From NCBI GenBank assembly GCA_036925085.1, contig JAUPFP010000044.1, forward strand, positions 620,001 to 684,000: a stretch of DNA of 64,000 nt, written 5' to 3'. The first letter of the stretch is position 1. The number at the start of each line of letters is the position of its first letter. This document shows, in pieces, positions 1 to 11,620 of this stretch. Made by a program: the position numbers and the translations under genes. Origin of the DNA: Brachycybe producta (lineage: Eukaryota > Arthropoda > Diplopoda > Playtdesmida > Andrognathidae). Below the pieces are notes generated by a model. The model saw only the letters and a list, made by a program, of their open reading frames with translations, was not told the origin of the DNA and searched no databases.

Positions 1-1734
1 CAGGATGTGACTAGTTGGCCATCTTAAATTTTTCAAGTAAAACCTTCATTCTACTTTCTGAGTTACTAGTCTGCTGTGACTAGTGAGTGAGTGACCAGAC
101 AGTTAACGGAGAAGGTCAAGGGACCAACGTCATTGAAGCATACATGATAATGCCTTGTTGAATGAGTTAAATTGCTGTTGATTGGCAATTTTGTAGTGAC
201 TTGTAATCAAGTGGAACCGGGGTTTATTAAATTTTTAGTTTGCAATTTTGCTGGGGTGGTTGTGGTATTGTAACTAAGGCTATAGGAAAACAAAACTTAA
301 AATATGCATACTAAATTAAAGACAAAATAAAACAAGATCTTTAATATGGTTAAAGTTAATGAGTGGTTAACAAGCACAAGACAGCATTATTATTCTAATT
401 AAAATAAATGTAGTAGCCAATGTGACTTATGAGTCATCTTCAGGGTCAAGAATTATTCAGCAATAAATTTCTGAATAAAATAAAACCATGAAAATAAATG
501 AAAGGTTATAATGCGGCACCCTTGTTAAAAGCTGTGGCAAACACGAGCAAAATTGGAAATTTGACTAATTTTAATAAATGCGGTGTGTACAAGAGAGCCA
601 GCTGTCAGTACATGCAAAAGTTCCGAAATGACACGTGTTTATGCCAGCACCCACCAGATGGCAATATTTGTTAATAGCCCTTATAGTCACTTTCTTTTCG
701 TGCAACTTGCACGACGGGTTTAATTTTAACATTTAATTTATAATCATATTGTCTAGTTGTTGTCTCTATGTATTTAGTGTTTTTTTTTCATTTTAGTTCG
801 TTGACTTTCTAACTTGTGAACGACAAAGTAATATAACTAGAATTCAAGATGGCCGTCTCTTAGTTTTTGATTATGAATAGAAAATAGGGAATAATAATAA
901 GTGGAGAGGTAGACGGAAAAATCTTTCTCCCTTCTTTTTTTTTGACTTATCTATTTTGTTCACTCCTCAAAAAAAATCCACTTTGTAAATAATAAAATCC
1001 AAACCACGCCTTTTTGATTCAATCAGTGCAAAAATATTTTTTGTTTGTTGTAAAAACGTTTAATCAGATTTTGAGGGTCTTTTTTTCTAATGGGGGTCCA
1101 TGTTTCATAAAGAGGGGGGTTGCTTATGTTACTTCTTTGTGTTTTCTGATGTTCTTTTTCTTACCGTTTTGAAGATTTTTATTTAACTTCAGTAGTTTTT
1201 TTTTTATTTAAAACTCAACAACTGTTTTTTTGAAGTGGGATAAAATTCTAAAAGGAGGGTATTTTTTTGTGGGGATAAAAGATTTTTTTGAAGGGGGTTA
1301 AAAGACAAGATAAGAATAGTATTTCCATTTTGTTTTTTTAACACTGTCGTTTTGTCTGTTTCTTGTCTCAATTGTATAAAGAACACAACACAACAAATGT
1401 TGGTTTGGCGAGGTTTCACGGTTTTTATCATGTGAATCGAATAGCCCATTGGGTTCGAATTGGAGAGATTGTGGGGGTTGCGAGAGAGGGTGAGGGTTTT
1501 TTGTTGTTGTGTTCTATCTCAAACGACGATGAGGGTTTGAGGAGGAGGCTAGCGTAGTTTTTCTAGCTAATGTGACTGGAAGTATGCTATAGCGGTGCAA
1601 GATTTTAATTTTGGTTCCTGTGCAAAGATGCTGGGACACTTGGCCAAGTTGGCCCTAACAATAACATTTTCTCATACTTAACATCCATTTCTTTAGTAAA
1701 CCAGAGATGTTAATTTGGTTTAAATGGTTTATGA
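1..1734. other. AT-rich non-coding DNA
   Basis: I see no coding exon here. The stretch is AT-rich with many T homopolymers. The two short open frames near 1204-1557 lie on opposite strands over the same bases, are low-complexity at their ends and resemble no family I know. It could be intergenic DNA or a 5' intron of the collagen gene that becomes visible at 19300. Confidence 0.5.
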
Positions 1735-2105
1735 ACACTGATTAAAGTGATTATATTCTGTCTTTTCAGAGAGAAAAAAAACTAAGAGAAATTATATAAA
1801 GTTTTTTTTTTAGAAACTAGGAGGGTAGCTTAATCATTTGAAGATATTTTCATGCTTTGATATCTTTCAAAATAAACTTTTTATAGACAAAAAAATTAAA
1901 CAAATATAGTCTGCTAAGCATCATCTACTTAAAAGTTGGGTCATTTTCAAACTGCTATAAAATGTTTATTTTGAAAGATATCCTTAAGTGATTGTGCTAC
2001 CTTTCTAGTTTCTAAAACACTTTCAAGTTTATTGTTTATCTTTTACATCTGAAAGACAGAATAATCAAAACTTCGAAAAGCGTTTAAACTTGAAAACCAC
2101 ATTTA
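1735..2105. mobile_element. Family A palindromic MITE, copy 1
   Basis: This copy shows both halves of the family. The left half (about 1760-1890) carries the AAACTAGGAGGGTAGCT block and the GATATCTTTCAAAATAAAC block. The right half (about 1945-2030) carries their reverse complements. The core between them is about 60 bp. No open reading frame is present, so it is a non-autonomous DNA element. Confidence 0.75.
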
Positions 2106-2261
2106 TCACGCTGGCCCCATGTATGGTAATAGTTCTTGATTAACAGATTTAGATAACTAGGTTGTTATATCGTTAACTATTGTAACTTGTCGATTAGTAT
2201 TTTTAGTCTTTCTTAATTTTTTTTATCTTATCTATCTGTAACTCATGAGTTAAATGAATTC

Positions 2262-2548
2262 AAATTAAATGTGTTTAGGTGAATTATACGGAATCCAGTT
2301 AAGGACATGAACACCAAATAAAAATTGACTTTATTATTAATATTTTAAATTGAAATACTAAATCAATATTTTAATGTCAATAGTTTATATATTTTATATT
2401 TAAGTATTAACTCAATATTTTCAGATTAATTAACTGAATAAATTGAATTCGAGATATTGTTTGTTTGGCCTTCACAGGGCTCTGTAGAACACATTTATTA
2501 TTTAAATGTATTTAAATTATCAGGTGTATGTACTAGGTATTAAACAAC
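2262..2548 (+). mobile_element. Family B MITE, copy 1
   Basis: This block is closely repeated at 6888-7143 in the same orientation and at 5727-6029 and 22152-22434 in the opposite one. Shared landmarks are GGTGAATTATACGGAATCC near one end, an AT-rich core, and GGGCTCTGTAGAACAC followed by TGTACTAGGTA at the other end. It has no coding capacity. Confidence 0.75.
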
Positions 2549-3471
2549 ATTTTAAATGTTTGTATTTTTGATGTAATTTTACATTGGTCTCTTCTTAAGC
2601 GGTTTTTTTTACATATTAATATTATTAATAGCTAGCCTCCACCCCCAACCCTCGTCGTCGTTTGAGATGGATACAACCATTTTTTTTTTCTTCTTCTTCA
2701 AGGCTTGATTAACCTCTTAAGGAGAAAAAATGTCTGAAAACCACACTAATGAGAATTTATGCAGTTTTTCTTTTAAAAAAAAAGTTCAAAAAGAAAGTTT
2801 TTTTTCCTCTTCTAAAAAAATCATTGATCTTTTAACTTGAGACATTTACGAGTTTCTTTAAAATTTATGTTAATGGTCAATTTACTAATTTAGTTTTTTT
2901 TTTGTCTTCTAAGATGAGGCTTCATAAATTTTATTAAGTTTTTTTTTAAAAAAAATTTAGGACAACTGTTCATTTTGAATGAATTAAAATAAATTAAAAA
3001 TTTTACTACACAGAATTTTTCTCTCACTTGACACATTTTTCTTTTGTCAGAGAGAGAGAGAGTGAGAGTGTGAGAGAGAGAGAGAGAGAGAGAGAATGAG
3101 AATCATTGTCACAACATGTGTTATATGTAAACTTTTCTTATTTCCTGGATTGTCTGGATGGATTCTTTGAAAAAAAATAATATATATTGTTATGAGTTTC
3201 TTCAATAATGATAAATATCTTAAGACATTTTTTTTTGTAAAATGTTGTTGTTGATTGATAAAATGACGTAATTTACCACACCCCAATATATAACATGATA
3301 TCCAAATGCAACACAACACTTTACACGTGTCTTTTTTTAACTCACTTAAAAGAGATAAAAGTGTGGACGACCTCTTTCAACCTTTTTTTTTTTAGAGAGA
3401 ATAGCAGAAAAGTATTTATAATATCTTTTTCAATGCCATTAAGATAACTAACTATATGGTCATAATGCTGT
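2549..3471. other. Non-coding, homopolymer-rich, with a GA microsatellite
   Basis: No exon is supported. There are many long A and T runs. A GA/GAGT microsatellite lies at about 3050-3098 and accounts for the Leu-Ser/His-Ser repeats of the antisense open frame over it. Confidence 0.55.
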
Positions 3472-3641
3472 CAATCTGCGGAATCAGTCAATCTGCAGAT
3501 TCCACAGGCAATCTGCAAAACCACCAACCTGCTAGTGAATGTGGTGAAAAATTCAACACCTTAAAATGTATTGAATTTTTGCAAATTCACTAGCAGGTTG
3601 GTGGTTTTGCAGATTGCCTGATTCTGCAGATTGTCAGTAAC
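3472..3641. repeat. Long foldback hairpin (36-bp perfect arms)
   Basis: Positions 3505-3540 and 3585-3620 are perfect reverse complements over 36 bp (arm begins CAGGCAATCTGC and ends CTAGTGAAT). Imperfect complementarity continues inward (TGAAAAATTCAA against TTGAATTTTTGCA) and outward (CTGCAGATT blocks). A weakly related foldback lies at 35511-35645. It is most likely a non-autonomous foldback DNA element. Confidence 0.8.
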
Positions 3642-4133
3642 ATATAAATATATATGGAGAGTGAGTGAGTGAGTGAGAGTGTAATTGTTTTAAAGAGTCA
3701 TTGATTGTAGAAACACAGCAGAATTTCACAGATGGCCACTTTCATAAGCAAGAACCCCTAAAGTTTTTCCCCCTTTTTTGCTGTAATCATAAAATTTACT
3801 GTGTCTGCTGCATCATATACAATGTTAATTTAATAATTTCTAATTTGTTTCACTCTGTAATGTACAGATAGAGTGGTGACTGGCTTTTATCGGGCAATCG
3901 TGGCCTTTCTCCCCCCCCCCCCCAATATTTATGATAAAACTTGATAAAAGTTTAAAAATCGCACGAGGAAAAAAATCTGAAAGTGTTCTTTCGAATAGCA
4001 GGTATACGTTAAGGTATCCCGCTTCAAATAAGGCATTTTAATAGCTCGAAGGTAATGTCTTTGCCTCCGATGCGAGATGCCCGATTTCGATGCTCGACGA
4101 GCATCGACGACATAAGACAAGCATTGCATAGCA

Positions 4134-4336
4134 CTGGCAATTAGAAAACGGAACAAACAGAAGTTGGATCCGCCCTTTTTATGACGAAAGCAACTTTTAA
4201 TTGGTTGGTTATGTAGTCTGACGTCACATGCTCGCCCTTTTTAATGGCGAACCACACAACAAACCAATTAGAAGTTGCCGTTCGTCATAAAACGGGCGGA
4301 GCCAACTTCTGTTCATCCCGTTTTCTAATTGCCTGT
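4134..4336. mobile_element. MITE with long TIRs and 10-bp target duplication
   Basis: The terminal inverted repeats are about 60 bp. The left begins CTGGCAATTAGAAAACGG and the right, reverse-complemented, begins ACAGGCAATTAGAAAACGG. Both continue through matching blocks such as CAGAAGTTGG and TATGACGAA. The element is flanked by the direct repeat TTGCATAGCA at 4124-4133 and 4337-4346. A 10-bp duplication suggests a Mutator-like transposase, but the superfamily is inferred from length only. Confidence 0.8.
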
Positions 4337-4709
4337 TTGCATAGCAGGACATACTGAAAAACGCGTGCAAAAGTTTGAATTTACATGGAGGTCTATAACA
4401 TTTTTTTAAAAAAAAAAGTCTTTTTAAGCCTATTTTAACATGAATGAGGCCCGCGCCCTAAAATCCCCTTCGAAAGCCCTCTCAATACACAAGGGTTATG
4501 AATATGTGACACGTGTGCCAACTCGTTGCACGTGCAAAGTTACACGCTTTTGGATTTCATTTAATAAAGTATAACTTTTCTGTATAACAATTGTGTATGG
4601 CGGTAACAAAAATAACCACTTTTAGGGGGTGCATATTTTAAGCCGATCTTATCAATATTTCGAAATATTTCTTTAGACGTTTCTTTAAAATTAGGATTAA
4701 TTCTTAAAC

Positions 4710-4795
4710 AGTAGAAGTGGCTAGAGACTTAATTATATAGTATAGGCCTACTTATAAATAATTATTAAGTCCCTATAGCCATTTCTATAGTAGGA
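4710..4795. repeat. Small foldback sequence
   Basis: AGAAGTGGCTAGAGACTTAAT at the left pairs imperfectly with ATTAAGTCCCTATAGCCATTTCT at the right, around a core holding the TAGGCCTAC palindrome. It looks like a short decayed foldback element. Confidence 0.5.
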
Positions 4796-5594
4796 GAGAG
4801 GTTTTGGTAAACCTTTAAGAGGGGGGTACTTGAGTGCTATTATAATATCGGTTACCAATTAAATGTACAAAGTTTTCAGGTCATTTGAAATAAATGGCTT
4901 TATGTCATTCATTTTTTTTTTTAAAAAAATATTAAATATATCTTCAAAGAATGTAGACAAGTTTAATTCTCTTGTACTTAAAAAGATAAAAATCGCTCAA
5001 AAGTAACAAAATCTATCTCTTTGAAACATTATCTTTCTTTTTTTTTGCTGAGATATTTGAGATATGAAGAAGATCTCGTAAAATGTTCTAAAGTGGAAAT
5101 AAGATGTGTGAAATATGTTGGGGGGGGGGGAGATTGTATTTTTTTTTTAAAATACTCTTCATGTAAAGGAAGAGATAAATTTATTTTTAATATATTATGG
5201 GAAGAAAACACTATAAAAGTTTTATTTTATGTACAACTTATGTAAAGAGTTTGTACTTCAAATGAAGATTCATTCAATTTTTTTATATACAAAAAATAGG
5301 CCTACATCATGTTATGAATTTTGATCTCTTTAACCTTTGCCGCTCCCTTAATGCCATCAAAAATGAATGTCATATGGTATTCTCACTTCATATTGTTAAA
5401 CAAAATTTTATTTATTCATTTTCATTTTTTAAATTGAATATGAAATTTAAATGAACTTATAAATAAATAAAAAAGTTTGTTAATTAAAACGAATATATTT
5501 CATGGTGTCAATTAAATGAAATAAACAAAATATTATTAAATAATTATATTAAAAAAAATTGAGTTAGCTAAAAAAATCGCATCAGTATAACACA

Positions 5595-5700
5595 TCGAAC
5601 TCTGGTTAGTCTGTCTGTCATTTGAAAAATTACGAAAAAAAAAAGTCTTGAAATTTTTAGAAACTAGAAGGTAACACAATTGAAGACATAAGAGTGGATG
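5595..5700. mobile_element. Family A MITE, left-half fragment
   Basis: It matches the left half of the family: TCGAACTCTGGTTAGTCTG, then TTAGAAACTAGAAGG. The right half is absent, and a family B element follows at 5727. Confidence 0.55.
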
Positions 5701-5726
5701 AAAGTGTCATGTTATATCACATTGCC

Positions 5727-6029
5727 TTATACCTAGTACACACCTGCTAATTTAAATGCATTTAAATAATAAACTTGTTTTACAGAGTCCTGTGAAGGGC
5801 AAACAAACAATATGTCGAATTCAATTTATTCAGTTAATAATCTGAAAATATTGAGATTAATACTTAAATAATAATATATAAACTATTGATAAAATATTGA
5901 TTTAGTATTTCAATTTAAAATATTAATAATAAAGTGAATTTTTAATTTGGTTCATGTCCTTAACTGGATTCCGTATAATTCACCTAAACACATTTAATTT
6001 GAATTTATTTAATGTGTGTACAAAGTATA
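5727..6029 (-). mobile_element. Family B MITE, copy 2 (inverted)
   Basis: This is the reverse orientation of the copies at 2262 and 6888. It begins TACCTAGTACACACC and ends GTGTGTACAAAGTA, so the termini are inverted repeats of about 14 bp. The flanks are TTA on the left and TAA on the right. The target duplication is therefore TA or an imperfect 3-bp TWA. Confidence 0.75.
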
Positions 6030-6504
6030 AAACTACGAATTCGAAGAAATTTATTTACTAAATTGGTGATTTTACACATTGCCGTATTGTCTAGTAATTT
6101 TTTAGAATAAGTGATTTTCTACTTTGACCGGATGGTAACCAGATCTGAGAGATTTCTCTTTTGTTCGGTCAATGACCTTAATGAATGAATGAATGGTTGA
6201 ATGAAATTGTTTTGGCAATACATTTCAACTCCTTTTTTGTGATGATTGATGAATGTGTGTTTGTATTAAAATTGGAGAATTTAATATTACAGAATTTTTT
6301 TTTTTTTGACAAATTCATTTTCAAAGAATATTTTTAATAGTTGAAATTTGAGTATGCAAATTATTAAAAAAAAATAGTTTTAGTTTATGAATAATTGAGT
6401 TTTGTATTCATGAATGGTTTAAATAACTAACCAGCTGCAAACATTTTGAGTTTTTACTGGATCTTCACAATCAAAGGGTCTAATTAATTTTTTTTAACTT
6501 TTGA

Positions 6505-7192
6505 GATCAGCCGACGCCTCAAAAAATGAAAACAGGAACTTCGACTTGAACTCTCTAAACAGGGTTTTTAACAAAGAATTAATTAAACCTAGTTTTATTG
6601 AGTAGGACCTATACTTGATTCACTTGAACAGGTGTTTTTCTTATGCTCGAGGGCTTCAATTTTTGAAATTCAAGTGACTAATTTTTCTTCTTGAATTTGC
6701 ACTTTAACACTTGAACTTCAAACCTCAAAACACAAGGTTCCAACATAGAAGAAACCCTGTTTTATAAAGTATTTCGAACAGGTTTTTTTTAAATACTGGA
6801 ATATGCTGCTCAGAAGATTCAAGTTGAAGATCAAGTGCCAAACTTCAAAACAGGGTTAAAAGATAGAAAAACAACCCTGTTTTTGTTAGGTGAATTATAC
6901 GGAATCCAGTTAAGGACATGAACCAAATAAAATTGACTTTATTATTAATATTTTAAATTGAAATACTAAATCAATATTTTGTCAATAGTTTCTATATTAT
7001 ATTTAAGTATTAACTCAATATTTTCAGATTATTAACTGAATAAATTGAATTCGACATATTGTTTGTTTGTCCTTCACAGGGCTCTGTAGAACACGTTTAT
7101 TATTTAAATGCATTTAAATTATCAGATGTGTGTACTACGTATTATTGAGTACCGGTAAGTTTCCTTCTTGAATTTGGGCCTAAGAAACACTT
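6505..7192. mobile_element. Family F element interrupted by family B copy 3
   Basis: Family F is marked by paired blocks such as CTTGAACTCTCTAAACAGGG, GGTTCCAACATAGAAG and CTTCTTGAATTTGGGCC. Related blocks recur at 13740-13940, 24190-24520 and 60560-60930. The F sequence stops at about 6887, the B element occupies 6888-7143, and F resumes with TTGAATTTGGGCC. The B insertion is therefore younger than this F copy. Confidence 0.6.
6888..7143 (+). mobile_element. Family B MITE, copy 3 (nested in F)
   Basis: It has the same orientation and landmarks as the copy at 2262-2548 (GGTGAATTATACGGAATCC to GTGTGTACTACGTA). Similarity between the two is high over the full length. Confidence 0.75.
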
Positions 7193-8107
7193 TAACAAAG
7201 TTTAATTCTTTAGGATATATGAACATGAACAGAATATTAATTTTTTTTATATATATAAGCGGTTTTGTCATAAAACTTTAAAAAAAAGTGTTTGTTACAT
7301 CGTTTTCTTGATAATTATGTAGATATTTTGATAGTTGAATTTTTTTAAAAAAAATATATATATAACAGGATGAGTTATTTATAATACATATTTTTCTATG
7401 TTACACTTTTATCTATTTTTTTTTTGTTGTTTTCGACACGAAAAAAAATGCTAATCTCAAGCTAAAGTTTTATTAATGCTGTAGATTCGTGGATCATTTT
7501 TGAACACCTAGGTGGTCATTAAAAATATCGTTCATAAAAAATGATAGTGAATTTCTTAGAGATCTCTAATTATGACTGATAAGTTCTATCATTATTTATA
7601 GTTTAACACTGAATATAGAATTTTGTTATATATATAAAAAATGTCTTATTCGTTGATTTTGAACCATATCTTAATTTTTAATCCATAAAAAAAAGAAGCA
7701 CAAAAAGTGGGTTTATTTTTTGATGGCAATTTTATATTCTTAAGACACGCAATACACATGTTTTTTTTGGGCTTTTGTTTTTCTCTATTTATTAGAAGTC
7801 TCTCTCTCCATTAAAAGCTATTGTCTTAGATGACAACAATAAAAAGAAAAGCTCAATTCTATTCTATAAAAAGAAAGCAAAAAGAATATTTGGAAATCTA
7901 TTCTTTTAATCTGTTTTAACAACCAAACTTATATAATGTATAAAAAACAATGGTGGTGGTTCGGGAATTGTTTTTCTATGTTTGGCCTTTCTATAAAAGA
8001 GATACATTAAAAGGTAATTGAAAACTAAAGAAAAAGCTATTTATCTCTGTAAAGAGACAAAAACAAAATGTGGGTGCAATGTGGGGGGGGGGGGGGGGGG
8101 TTGTTTT
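7193..8107. other. AT-rich non-coding stretch ending in a poly-G tract
   Basis: No exon is supported. The sequence is AT-rich with (TA)n runs near 7250, 7355 and 7630. A run of about 18 G ends near 8100. Confidence 0.5.
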
Positions 8108-8250
8108 AAATACCTAGTCTACACTTAACAACTTAAATGCATTTAAATATTAAACATGTTTTACCGAACCCTGTTAAGGACAATAAAACAACATGTCGAA
8201 TTCAATTTATTCATTTAATATTTAATGTATAATAGTTAATATTTAAAGTA
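8108..8250 (-). mobile_element. Family B fragment
   Basis: TACCTAGTCTACAC, AAATGCATTTAAATATTAAAC and ATGTCGAATTCAATTTATTC follow the order of the inverted B copies. The element then breaks off just upstream of the 18-bp minisatellite. Confidence 0.55.
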
Positions 8251-8299
8251 ATATCTAGATCATTTTTCGCCTGAGGCAAAAAATAAACCTGGCTCCCCT

Positions 8300-8928
8300 T
8301 GGGAGTGTGTGGCTGTTTTTGAGCGAGTGGCAGTTTTAGAGCGAGTGGCAGTTTTAGAGCGAGTGGCAGTTTTAGAGCGAGTGGCGGTTTTAGAGCGAGT
8401 GGCGGTTTTAGAGCGAGTGGCGGTTTTAGAGCGAGTGGCTGTTTTTGAGCGAGTGGCAGTTTTAGAGCGAGTGGCAGTTTTAGAGCGAGTGGCAGTTTTA
8501 GAGCGAGTGGCAGTTTTAGAGCGAGTGGCGGTTTTAGAGCGAGTGGCGGTTTTAGAGCGAGTGGCGGTTTTTGAGCGAGTGGCGGTTTTCGAGCGAGTGG
8601 CGGTTTTCGAGCGAGTGCCGGTTTTCGAGCGAGTGCCGGTTTTCGAGCGAGTGCCGGTTTTCGAGCGAGTGTCGGTTTTCGAGCGAGTGCCGGTTTTCGA
8701 GCGAGTGCCGGTTTTCGAGCGAGTGCCGGTTTTCGAGCGAGTGCCGGTTTTCGAGCGAGTGGCTGTTTTCGAGCGAGTGGCTGTTTTAGAGCGAGTGGCT
8801 GTTTTAGAGCGAGTGGCTGTTTTAGAGCGGGTGGCTGTTTTAGAGCGGGTGGCTGTTTTCGAGCGGGTGGCGGTTTTCGAGCGGGTGGCGGTTTTCGAGC
8901 GAGTGCCGGTTTTCGAGCGAGTGACAAG
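8300..8928. repeat. 18-bp minisatellite, about 34 units
   Basis: The unit is GAGCGAGTGGCGGTTTTC with variants. Units differ at a few positions only: TTTTAGA or TTTTCGA, GTGGC or GTGCC, and GAGCGA or GAGCGG. Variants cluster in runs, which shows recent local expansion. The unit length is a multiple of 3 and most frames lack stops. The long open frames on both strands are by-products, with no start, splice or codon evidence that they are translated. It is far more GC-rich than its surroundings. Confidence 0.9.
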
Positions 8929-9089
8929 TTTGCTATAGAAATACCTCAATCACGCGTGTTTGGAATTGACCTAACGTTTGATTCGTGCATTACACGCATA
9001 AAATGAAGACAAATGCTGTCTTGCAGAACAGACTAATTGTATACTTATATATCAGTGATTAGGTTTGGGTTACATTAAATTAAACCTGC

Positions 9090-9265
9090 TGCAGAGGGGG
9101 CTTCTGGGCCGCAGCCCCCCAGAATGTAAAAAAGTGTAGGTCACTAAATGACCCACAGTTTATATCTAAAAGTGTTGGTCACTGAGGGACCCACAGTTCG
9201 TCTCCAAATAGCTATCTGAAAGTGTAGGTCACATAGTGACCTACGATTAGTCTGTCCCTACAGCA
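9090..9265. repeat. Tandem copies of a quasi-palindromic GTAGGTCAC motif
   Basis: Three diverged copies of AAGTGTAGGTCACTnnnTGACCCACAG lie at about 9130, 9168 and 9219. The last is a near-perfect palindrome (GTAGGTCAC, 3-nt loop, GTGACCTAC). Just upstream, a GC-rich block GGGCTTCTGGGCCGCAGCCC can also fold. It is probably part of a decayed DNA element. Confidence 0.55.
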
Positions 9266-11270
9266 CGTTTCCAGTGAAGTCTCTGCAAGACAAGATTTTC
9301 TTCATTTCTGAATTTAGGCCTAAGTACTGCAATGTACATTACAGTGTGTCTCAAAAAAGAGTATTTCACTGTTTCTAACCACGTCCACCTTTTGATGTTA
9401 TTGTATACAAATAAAGTCATTATTAATCCTGTAGTATACTGTATTATACTGTACAGTAGGGAGGAAAGACCTTGTTATATTTATGAATGATTCTTTTATT
9501 TCTGATCTTGTATTTTACTTTCCTTTAGTTTGTCATAAATTCCTTTGTGATTTATGACACTTAAGTAGGCCTACTACCGGTATAGATAAAAAACAAACAG
9601 ACCTACAATACAAATTCTATTACCAGTCTACACTATATATATGCAAGTAGCTTTTATATTATTTATACGGTTGTATTAGAATTTCTTATATAGGTCCTAT
9701 ATATATTAAATTTCCATGTTGTAATTCTTTTGTTATTTCCCCCCCCCCTCTTTTAAATTATACTCTCTATAAATAACTCACACATTTTGAAAGAAAAACG
9801 GTTTGTTGTTTTATTTACTGTCAAAATGACTACACAATCATTTGAAATCCATGTGAATTTTTGTTGGGGTTTTTTTTCTTTTTAAGAATGAAAAACATTT
9901 TTTATGACAAGAGATATTACATTAAAAAGGGAATTTTTAAAATGTTTGTCGATCTTTATCGAATAAATAACATCAGTAACATTTTTGTATTTTGTTACAT
10001 AGTTGTAAATAGTTGTATTTTTGGAGGGTTTTCTTTAAAATGACATTATATATATATTGAGATGTCATGATTAGAATTTGCAACATTTTGAAGAAAAATG
10101 TGAGGATTTTTTTTTTTTTTTGGTATGTTAGCAACTTTTTTATCACTTTGGCCAAAAGTTTTTATAAAAGCCCACGAAGCTCTCAAGGATTATGGTCCAC
10201 CAGAACAATGAAGCCCACTAGACTTATGAGTCTCACCACATTCATGAGGGCCCTGGCCATGGGCTTTTTCATGAAATTGCCAGCCCATGGGCCCAACCGA
10301 ACCCAACTTCATACTTCAACCCGACTTCATAATACCATATATTGTCCACAATGAATTTTTAGTGCTGGAACTTATTAACCGTTTTTTATTATCTAATTAT
10401 ATTAAAATGTAGCTCATATGGGAATTTAGAAAACATTTCTCAGAATAGTTGAGAGAGATGATTGATGGTTTTTTTCTAACTTCTATTCTCATGTGGACAA
10501 CATTGTAAATGTAATGCTTTACATTAAAAAAAGTCTCGGTACAGATGAATGGTAAATTTTACTACCATTATTGATTCAAAATTTCAGATTATTAATTCAG
10601 TCTTGTCTAGTTTTTAAGTCATCGATTGATATTCTTCTGCTTGATCGCGGATCAGTGAGCTTATTTAACCTATTGCTTGGTGGTGGTGGTGATGGTGATG
10701 GTATGGTAGGGAGAATGAATGGGTCATCATGATCATTCTCTCTGGACAATGTGTATCCTCTTCCTGGGTTTCTTTAAAGAAAAAAATATACAAAAGGGTC
10801 CATTAGGGGATTATGGATAGTCTTTTCCTTTTTTTGGAAATTGGAATGAGTGATTGAGCTTCTATGCTCTTGACACGGACTTCAACATATAGAACTTGAC
10901 CAACTGAGTATTATTTAATGCATTGTTATCTTTGGAATATAAAGGTTGACTTAGTAGTAAGGGGATGGGTGATGTATTCAATACAATGGGGGGGGTGAAT
11001 ACATCGGAGAGACTTTTTCCATTTGAAATCCATTTCCCCTCAGAGATATATGACAAGACATAGGCCTACTGTTGCCCTTTATATTGTTATTGGCCGTGAT
11101 CGATATATATTTGAATTTCCAATCCCCTCCTTTAGTGTTTAGGGGGTTATTGACTGAGATTTATGTTGAGTCATGGACTCATTGGTTGCTTATGATCACT
11201 TATGTTATGAATAGATGATGAACTGATTTTTAGTAAAAAAAAAAATCTGCTGTGGAAATTGTGAGAATAA
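9266..11270. other. Non-coding DNA with unassigned repeats
   Basis: No exon is supported. At about 10180-10345 there is a moderately GC-rich segment with an internal inverted repeat (GGCCATGGGC and GCCCATGGGCC) that looks like an old transposon fragment. A GGT/GAT microsatellite lies at about 10680-10705. Confidence 0.45.
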
Positions 11271-11274
11271 TGAA

Positions 11275-11620
11275 CAAAAATTTTTTTTAATAAAATTATT
11301 TTATGCAAATTGTGAGAATAAGCACAAAAAAATTGTTAACTTGTTTTATGCAAATTGTTAAAAAAATAATGTATGCAAATTGTGAAATTTTTTCATGCAA
11401 ATTGTGAAATTTTTTCATGCAAATTGTGAAATTTTTTAATGCAAATTGTGAAATTTTTTATGCAAATTGTGAAGTTTTTTATATAATTTGTAAAAAAAAG
11501 TGATTGCGCAAATTATGACAAAAAAAATGATTTTGCATGAAATTATGACAAAAAAATGATTTTGCATGAAATTATGAAAAAAATGATTATGCAAATTCTG
11601 AAAAATATAACGAAGATTTG
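11275..11620. repeat. Tandem array of ATGCAAATTGTGAAATTTTTT-like units
   Basis: Diverged units of about 20-25 bp contain ATGCAAATTGTGA followed by a T-run. They then grade into GCAAATTATGACAAAAAAATG units, the same motif with a changed spacer. There is no coding content. Confidence 0.75.

Noticed and set aside
1363..1557. 64-codon open frame as a gene
   Set aside because: It has no recognisable family and no splice context, and an overlapping open frame lies on the other strand.
8300..8928. CRISPR array
   Set aside because: The units are contiguous and near-identical with no spacers, and the genome is eukaryotic. It is a minisatellite.
8211..8949. Long open frames of 200-240 codons on both strands
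   Set aside because: They are translations of an 18-bp tandem repeat that lacks stops in several frames. The peptides are pure repeats, and the same bases are open on both strands.
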